Shown here in pieces: positions 30,554-35,977 of a stretch of DNA of 35,977 nucleotides. The translations under genes and the position numbers were made by a program. The notes below the pieces were generated by a model. The model searched no databases. It worked only from the letters and a program-made list of their open reading frames with translations, and had not been told where the DNA came from. This DNA comes from JAHJDR01 sp964609965 (GTDB taxonomy: Bacteria > UBA10199 > JADGCS01). The stretch covers positions 1-35,977 of the forward strand of contig CAZSTS010000026.1 of assembly GCA_964609965.1 (NCBI GenBank), written 5' to 3'. The stretch's first letter is position 1; each line of letters opens with the position of its first letter.

Positions 30554-31591
30554 GTGGGCAACGTTTTTAAAATATCTACAGGGATCCAATGTACAGATTT
30601 GGTTTGGTTGAATGCACAATTTCTACAGGTCAGTCCATTCACACAGCAGCCAGATATCTGTCCTATTGCAGGTCAACCTATTGTTGTAAAAAGAGCTAAT
30701 CGTGATTTATTCATGCTAAAGTCAGAAAGTAGAGATGGAAGTTTTGATCTCTTGGTAAGAAGGTCACAGCAAAACAGAAATCCAGATCCTTCATTTGAAA
30801 ATACTGTAGGAGCTGGTGTGTCTGTTCCAACACGGCAATTTTCTTCTAATGCTATTTCAAATAGTCCCACAACATTTTACCTAAATGCCTCTGATGATGA
30901 TCATTCTAAATACCATAATGCCTGTTTATTATTTGGTGCTGCTGTGGTTAGTAACAATGAGCCAGAAAGAAGGGCCCAGGCGGAAAACATGATAGAAGCT
31001 TTAGAAGAGATTGTTTGGGATGCTATTATCCATGAAAGAGTTGATGATGCAATTCAAGCGAGGTTTACAGAGGCATGGACGATGCTTATTCCTATTTTGC
31101 CAGAGCGGTCTGAAGGTAGAGCACGGCTTTTGAGGTTACAGGCGGCTATACACATTGCCAGAGAAGATAATGCTATGCCAGAAATGGTCATTGCTATTTT
31201 TATTGAAGCACTTGAGGCATGTCCAAGAGATAGTGTTGTCTATCCCTCTCTTGTTATTGAGCTAGCAGCTTCTTATCTAGATGCAGATCAATTTGCTCTG
31301 GCCGAAAGTGTTCTGGAACGGCTCGAAGGTACTTTAGAGACAGCAGTTGAGTTTGAGTCGCGTTTATTATGGGCTAGAATCTATCTAGCCTATGCCAAGG
31401 CAGAGGAAGATCGTTTTCTAAGAGATATTTATTATGGGACAGCTTTAGGTCAGCTCAATCAAGCGCAAGCCTTATTAGTAAATCTTGTAGGAACAGAAGA
31501 GCAAGGTGGGTCACAGAGAGAGTTGTTGATGAAGTTAAGTGTTCTTCAATCATTAGTCCCACAAGGTACAGGCGCTATTGAGAGTGAATAA
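30554..31591 (+). CDS. Helical-repeat protein of unknown function
   Basis: A 345-residue protein without signal peptide or membrane segment. The first 110 residues are loop-rich with a few strands. From about residue 115 to 330 the sequence is a chain of amphipathic helices with TPR-like spacing (RRAQAENMIEALEEIVW, VIELAASYLDADQFALAESVLERLE, LLWARIYLAYAKAEED), so a scaffold or protein-binding role is plausible. The start is a GTG with no ribosome binding site, so the true start could be elsewhere. It stands alone, convergent with rpoD and 108 bases after hisH. Confidence 0.6.
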   Translation: MGNVFKISTGIQCTDLVWLNAQFLQVSPFTQQPDICPIAGQPIVVKRANRDLFMLKSESRDGSFDLLVRRSQQNRNPDPSFENTVGAGVSVPTRQFSSNAISNSPTTFYLNASDDDHSKYHNACLLFGAAVVSNNEPERRAQAENMIEALEEIVWDAIIHERVDDAIQARFTEAWTMLIPILPERSEGRARLLRLQAAIHIAREDNAMPEMVIAIFIEALEACPRDSVVYPSLVIELAASYLDADQFALAESVLERLEGTLETAVEFESRLLWARIYLAYAKAEEDRFLRDIYYGTALGQLNQAQALLVNLVGTEEQGGSQRELLMKLSVLQSLVPQGTGAIESE

Positions 31592-31618
31592 AAAAAGGAA
31601 GTTGAACTATCTTTAATT

Positions 31619-33775
31619 CTACCAATCTACAAAACTACGTAATTTCTTTGCACGACTAGGATGACGGAGTTTTCTGAGGGCTTTGGCCTCTATCTGACGG
31701 ATACGCTCACGAGTAACCGAAAAGTCACGGCCCACTTCTTCGAGCGTGTGATCTGATTTTTCGCTGATACCAAAACGCATGCGCAAGACCTTTTCTTCTC
31801 TTGGAGTGAGTGTTTCGAGAACTTGCTTGGTTTGGTCAGAAAGATTGAAGTTCATGGCAGCATCATTAGGAGACATAACGAGTTTGTCTTCGATAAAGTC
31901 ACCGAGATAAGAATCTTCTTCTTCTCCAATTGGTGTTTCGAGTGAAATGGGTTCTTTGGCAATCTTAAGAACTTTACGAACCTTCTCAATTGGCATTTCC
32001 ATTTTATAGGCAATTTCTTCTGGTGTGGGCTCACGACCCAGTTCTTGAACAAGCTGTCTTGTTGTTCTGACAAGGCGATTGATGGTCTCAATCATATGAA
32101 CAGGGATACGTATTGTTCTGGCCTGGTCTGCAATGGCTCTGGTGATGGCTTGTCTGATCCACCAAGTAGCGTAAGTAGAAAACTTATAACCGCGCTTGTA
32201 TTCAAATTTATCAACAGCTTTCATGAGGCCAATATTGCCTTCTTGAATAAGATCTAGAAATTGAAGGCCACGATTGGTGTATTTTTTGGCAATGCTCACA
32301 ACAAGCCTTAAATTAGCTTCGACAAGGTCTCCCTTAGCTTTGTCTACCATTTGCTCAGCGTATTTAAGCTCTCTATATGATTTTTTAACAGCATCGATTT
32401 TTGTGTCGTACTTTGTTTCGATTTTTCGGGCTTTCTTTTGAGTTGTAAGAATTGTTTGTGCTGTTTCTAAAACTTCATCTTTGGGAAGAGATGTATTTTT
32501 AGTGATTTTTCGTTGTAGGTAAGTGCTGCTTGAAGTGATCTTTTTTACGATAGGCAGATCTTCGGTTGAGAGGTCTAATTTTCTTAAATTTTTTCTAATG
32601 TAACTATCGAATCCTTCAATTTCTTCGATGACACTCTTAAGGCGTTCCACAAAGCCATTCATGACGGCTCTATTAAAGCCAATGTCGTGTAGGCAAAGGA
32701 CCATTCTGTGTTGTACTTCATTGCGTTTTTCGTCATAGGCCCGTCTAGTTTCTTCTCGTAAATTTCGGTTGTGAACTTTTTTATCTAAGATGTTGTGCTC
32801 ATTTGAAAGAAGTTGAACTTTTTGTAGGAGCTTTTGAGTTTTTGCTTTGTATTCTTCTTCGATTTTTTGTTGGTCTTCGGCGGCGCTTGATTCCATTTCA
32901 TCAAGTTCTTTAATAACAGAAAAAACCCTAATTTCTTCATTTTTAATTTTATTACCAATGATGAAAATTTCGTTTCTTACAAGAGCTGAAGCAAGAATGA
33001 TTTCAAAGACCTTGTTTTCCCAATGCTCGATTCTTTTGGCAACCTCTACCTCGCCTTCGCGAGTAAGCAAAGATACTGATCCCATTTTACGAAGATACAT
33101 CCTGACAGGGTCATTGGCGCTACCAACAGATTCTACTGTTGAAAATATTTTTGGAGCTGTTGTTTCTTTGCCTTGTTCTTTTTGCTGTGGCTCGCCTGGT
33201 TTAGTTTTTTTAGCCTTTTCGGGCTTATAGTCACTGGGATCTTCAACAATTTGAATGCTGACTTCTTCGATAAGGCCTAAAATTTCATCTAGTTTGTTAG
33301 CGTTGGTGATGTTCTCTGGGATATTTTGGTTGAGTTCTTCGTATGTGAGGAAGCCTCTTTCACGGCCGACATCGATTAACTTTTGAACGCGATCTTCGAC
33401 GCTAAGGTCGCTCTTTGAAAGGTTGAGAGGTACAAATTTGGATTTGCCAGTTTGCTTCTTTTCTTTTGTGGCTGGTTTTGCCACTTTTTTTGCTTTGATA
33501 GGTTTTTCTTTGGCAATAATCTTTTTAACCTTTTTTGGCTTGCTTATCTTTTTCTTGAGTTTTTTTGTTTTTTTAACAGGACGTTTAGCGATAACTTTTT
33601 TTGCTTTTGCCTTTTTTGCTTTTGGAGTTTTCTTTTTAGTTTTTTTGACGAGGATTTTCTTTTTTTTCTTTTTTGCAGTGGTAACTTTTTTTGCTGCTTT
33701 TTTCTTTGTTTTCTTTACAGTTTTTTTGGTTTTTACTGCTTTCTTTTTTTTCTTGATTGCCTTTTTCTTGCTCAT
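31619..33775 (-). CDS. rpoD: Housekeeping sigma factor with lysine-rich N-terminal extension
   Basis: The primary sigma-70 of RNA polymerase. Regions in order: region 1.1-like (about 118-180), region 1.2 (DPVRMYLRKMGSVSLLTREGE), a non-conserved insert, region 2 (NLRLVVSIAKKY, then GLQFLDLIQEGNIGLMKAV, and the promoter-melting YKFSTYATWWIRQAITRAI), region 3, and region 4 with the -35-binding helix TLEEVGRDFSVTRERIRQIE. The first 112 residues are extraordinary: 54 of the first 100 are Lys, with Ala, Thr and Pro, like a histone H1 tail. It directly follows dnaG (16-base gap), the classic macromolecular-synthesis order without rpsU in the window. Confidence 0.97.
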   Translation of the reverse strand: MSKKKAIKKKKKAVKTKKTVKKTKKKAAKKVTTAKKKKKKILVKKTKKKTPKAKKAKAKKVIAKRPVKKTKKLKKKISKPKKVKKIIAKEKPIKAKKVAKPATKEKKQTGKSKFVPLNLSKSDLSVEDRVQKLIDVGRERGFLTYEELNQNIPENITNANKLDEILGLIEEVSIQIVEDPSDYKPEKAKKTKPGEPQQKEQGKETTAPKIFSTVESVGSANDPVRMYLRKMGSVSLLTREGEVEVAKRIEHWENKVFEIILASALVRNEIFIIGNKIKNEEIRVFSVIKELDEMESSAAEDQQKIEEEYKAKTQKLLQKVQLLSNEHNILDKKVHNRNLREETRRAYDEKRNEVQHRMVLCLHDIGFNRAVMNGFVERLKSVIEEIEGFDSYIRKNLRKLDLSTEDLPIVKKITSSSTYLQRKITKNTSLPKDEVLETAQTILTTQKKARKIETKYDTKIDAVKKSYRELKYAEQMVDKAKGDLVEANLRLVVSIAKKYTNRGLQFLDLIQEGNIGLMKAVDKFEYKRGYKFSTYATWWIRQAITRAIADQARTIRIPVHMIETINRLVRTTRQLVQELGREPTPEEIAYKMEMPIEKVRKVLKIAKEPISLETPIGEEEDSYLGDFIEDKLVMSPNDAAMNFNLSDQTKQVLETLTPREEKVLRMRFGISEKSDHTLEEVGRDFSVTRERIRQIEAKALRKLRHPSRAKKLRSFVDW

Positions 33776-33791
33776 TAAAACCTCAAAATAA

Positions 33792-35525
33792 TTATAATGT
33801 TCGGGTGGTTTTCAGGGCTGCTAATAATTCTTGTTTTTCTTTTAACAAAGTAAGTTTAAGATCTGTATTTTGTTTAGTCTCTGCCTCAAGTATTCTGGCA
33901 GTAATTTCTTTTAACCGCTTTTTATTTTGTAGGTTCTGAAATTTTTGAATACAGCTCTTTGAATCAAAACTCTTATCGACCCAATTATTCAAGAATGTAA
34001 TTCTGCTAAAAACTCCTGATAAATCCTCTGGTATTTCCTGTATCGCTTGTGCAGCGTGAAAAGTTTCGTGTTTTTTTACATGTTTTTCAATAATTGCTGC
34101 TAGTCTCCTTAGGTCATTATCACTAAAATTTTCGGAATATTGACTTATTTTCTTGTCCAAAAACTGTTCTGGATCATTAATGTATAACCAAATTAGGATA
34201 GCCTCCAAAGAGGGTTCTCCTGCGGATTGACGGGGCAACTTATCTGATTTGTAAGTAATTTCAACTATTTTTTCGATATCATCTGGTGAAATATCAAAAT
34301 ATTGAGCTAGTTTTTTCCGGTATTCCATTTTTTCTACGGCGTCTGGAAGCCTCTTGAGCCAGTCAGCGAGGACCTTGATTATCTTGGCGCGGCTTCCTGT
34401 CTCGTGGGTGACCTTTTTAATATATGAAGCAAAAAGCCAATCCATTGCAAAAACTGCTTTCTCAAGGGCTTGCTTAAGGTCGGATTCTCCCTCTTTTTGG
34501 GTCAAATAGTCGCCAGGATCCTGATTTTGGGGTAAAATGACGATTTTTGGGTGGATTCCAGCTTCAAAACAGGTGGCAATGGCCTTTTTTGCTGCTTGTA
34601 GGCCTGCACTGTCTCCATCGAACATGAGAAGGATGTCTGAACAATATCTGGTTAAGATTTTGACTTGGTTGGCAGTTAAGCTGGTTCCAAGAGGGGCAAC
34701 AACATTAGGGATATCAAGCTGATACGCAGCTAACACATCAATATTACCTTCAACAACAATGGCTTGCCTTCTTTGAATGATGGCTTTTTTTGCCTGAAAG
34801 AGTCCATAGAGCTCTTTGCTTTTATTGTAGATGAGACTTTCAGATGAATTGAGGTATTTTGCTTCATTAGCATTTGATAAGGTTCTCGCACCAAAGCCGA
34901 CGATTTTGCCTCTACTATTGTGGATGGGGAATGTAAGGCGACCCCTAAAAAAATCATAATGCCCACTTGTGTCTCTTTTTTTAATAAGACCTAAGCGCTG
35001 AGCAAGTTCAAGAGGAATCTTTTTTTCCGATAAAAATTTAACGAGATTTCCAAAGCCATCGGGAGCATAACCGAGTTCGTATTTTTTAACAGTATCTTCA
35101 TTTATAGCACGACTCTTCGTGTATTCTTGGCCTTCTTTATTGTTTTCAAACGAGTTTGTAAAAAACCAATTTGCATACGTATTTACTTTATAGAGCTGAT
35201 CAAATTCATTTTCGTTGATTTGCGTGTTTTGCTTTTCGATTGTGATATTTAATCTCTCTGCAAGTCTTTCGATGGCTTGAGGAAATTCAATTCTTTCATA
35301 CTTCATGATAAAGCTGGCTACATTTCCACCTTCACCACAACCAAAGCAGTGAAAAATTTGTTTATCAGGACTTACCATGAATGAAGCTGTTTTTTCTTGG
35401 TGAAAGGGACAATTTGTTTTAAAGTTAGCCCCAGCTTTTTTTAGAGGGATGTATTCCGATAGAACATCAGCAATGTTGGACTCTTGAATGACTTGATCGA
35501 CAATGTGTTGCGGGATGCGTTTCAT
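33792..35525 (-). CDS. dnaG: DNA primase
   Basis: Makes RNA primers at the replication fork. I choose ATG 35525 because the product then begins MKRIPQHIVDQV, as DnaG proteins usually do; the frame runs back to a GTG at 35552. The N-terminal CHC2 zinc domain is clear: CPFHQEKTASF, then CFGCGEGG. The TOPRIM domain carries VVEGNIDVLAAYQ and MFDGDSAGLQAAKKA. The C-terminal helicase-binding region is shorter and less conserved. No rpsU is seen upstream. It is followed by rpoD in the same operon. Confidence 0.95.
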   Translation of the reverse strand: MKRIPQHIVDQVIQESNIADVLSEYIPLKKAGANFKTNCPFHQEKTASFMVSPDKQIFHCFGCGEGGNVASFIMKYERIEFPQAIERLAERLNITIEKQNTQINENEFDQLYKVNTYANWFFTNSFENNKEGQEYTKSRAINEDTVKKYELGYAPDGFGNLVKFLSEKKIPLELAQRLGLIKKRDTSGHYDFFRGRLTFPIHNSRGKIVGFGARTLSNANEAKYLNSSESLIYNKSKELYGLFQAKKAIIQRRQAIVVEGNIDVLAAYQLDIPNVVAPLGTSLTANQVKILTRYCSDILLMFDGDSAGLQAAKKAIATCFEAGIHPKIVILPQNQDPGDYLTQKEGESDLKQALEKAVFAMDWLFASYIKKVTHETGSRAKIIKVLADWLKRLPDAVEKMEYRKKLAQYFDISPDDIEKIVEITYKSDKLPRQSAGEPSLEAILIWLYINDPEQFLDKKISQYSENFSDNDLRRLAAIIEKHVKKHETFHAAQAIQEIPEDLSGVFSRITFLNNWVDKSFDSKSCIQKFQNLQNKKRLKEITARILEAETKQNTDLKLTLLKEKQELLAALKTTRTL

Positions 35526-35634
35526 GTAATCAGGGGGAGTATGACGAAGCACTGCTGCGATGCAATAAAAAATTTAAGACCATGATATTATAGGAGTTTC
35601 GGGAGAGGTTGAGGGCTTTGAGGTTATTTGATGC

Positions 35635-35977
35635 TCAAGATAAGATTTCACCAATTTTGTTTATCATAAACTCTGTATTGATGCTCTCTTTTATGCCGCA
35701 GGCCTTTGCATAATCAGACAATGAGTTGTGTGAGCCTCTATTCGAACAAGTATTAAGCAAAGTTTTTAGTTTCTTCTTTGAGTCACAGTAGTGTTTATAC
35801 ATACTATGACTTAAAACACTTCCTAAAACATAAGATCTTTCTTTAAAAGGGCTGTAAGCCAAATAATATAAATACCGTTTCCATGAGTGGTCTGTAAGAG
35901 TGTTTTTAGCAAAACCGTAGTATTTTGCATATCGCGGACCAAAGTGGCCACTCATGACGGTGGAAAGTGGCCAGTGA
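35635..35977 (-). CDS. Hypothetical protein, possibly continuing past the window edge
   Basis: The frame is open from the right edge to a stop at 35635. An ATG at 35955 would give 106 residues starting MSGHFGPRYAKYY, but the frame continues upstream to the end of the window, so the true start may lie outside. The product is basic, rich in Tyr, Ser and Lys, with three cysteines, and has no signature I recognise. The first residues are encoded by the AAAGTGGCCA repeats, which look like mobile-element DNA, so the frame may be a chance fusion to an insertion sequence end. Confidence 0.35.
   Translation of the reverse strand, partial: HWPLSTVMSGHFGPRYAKYYGFAKNTLTDHSWKRYLYYLAYSPFKERSYVLGSVLSHSMYKHYCDSKKKLKTLLNTCSNRGSHNSLSDYAKACGIKESINTEFMINKIGEILS
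35941..35975. repeat. Direct repeats AAAGTGGCCA, resembling an IS21-family end
   Basis: AAAGTGGCCACT at 35941-35952 recurs as AAAGTGGCCAGT at 35964-35975. IS21-family elements have multiple short terminal repeats of the kind TGGCCACTTT. No istA/istB coding sequence is in the window, so only an edge would be present. The family link is from memory of the pattern and is tentative. Confidence 0.35.

Noticed and set aside
33423..33791. Plus-strand Phe-rich frames opposite the start of rpoD
   Set aside because: They mirror the lysine codons of the RpoD tail (AAA/AAG read as TTT/CTT) and have no ribosome binding site.

Overview
The window is about 36 kb of AT-rich bacterial chromosome. Several traits point to a lineage from the former Deltaproteobacteria (Myxococcota, Bdellovibrionota or a related uncultured phylum): MopE-type metal-binding repeats, a MYXO-CTERM-like C-terminal anchor, lipoproteins, an ATP synthase operon split after atpE, and a dnaG-rpoD pair. 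This placement is an inference and no rRNA or tRNA gene was seen to confirm it.

Layout. (1) 1-2758: two minus-strand genes for surface proteins, a truncated secreted repeat protein and a Glu/Ala-rich lipoprotein with MopE motifs. (2) 2999-4117: a small methyltransferase, a 57-residue orphan gene and a strong bidirectional terminator. (3) 4150-5906: a minus-strand ATP synthase membrane operon (atpZ-like, atpI, atpB, atpE), divergent from thyA and an NCS2 purine permease (6066-8242). (4) 8325-10010: a reading frame that looks like two exported proteins joined. (5) 10275-12603: a GNAT gene with a nucleotidyltransferase plus winged-helix/zinc-ribbon pair, a candidate toxin-antitoxin or defence module. 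(6) 12752-20871: a sucrose metabolism operon (fructokinase, sucrose-phosphate synthase with phosphatase domain, sucrose synthase) with a methyltransferase behind it and a ClC chloride protein in front. (7) 21132-23813: a DUF4160/HTH pair, a succinate-semialdehyde-type dehydrogenase and a stand-alone CoaC. (8) 23814-24317: a 500-base gap with three perfect DnaA boxes, then acs. (9) 26429-30445: gatE-gatD-hisH, an apparent operon of the archaeal-type glutamyl-tRNA(Gln) amidotransferase in a bacterium. (10) 30554-31591: an unknown helical protein. (11) 31619-35525: rpoD with a very lysine-rich N-terminal extension, and dnaG. The right edge carries repeats that resemble IS21-family ends.

How it fits together. 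The sucrose genes form a closed cycle: sucrose is made from UDP-glucose and fructose-6-phosphate, cleaved by sucrose synthase, and the fructose is rephosphorylated. gatE-gatD would make Gln-tRNA from Glu-tRNA, and hisH is translationally coupled to them. The three surface-protein genes share a 15-bp palindrome upstream, which suggests common regulation. Gene direction is mostly leftward before 20.9 kb and rightward from 21.1 to 31.6 kb, with the DnaA-box cluster near 23.9 kb; this is compatible with an origin region but not proof of one.

The strongest leads are the bacterial GatDE operon, the shared palindrome, the DnaA-box cluster, the nucleotidyltransferase module with its operator-like palindrome, and the two A6 tracts where loss of one base would restore normal gene structure in surface-protein genes.
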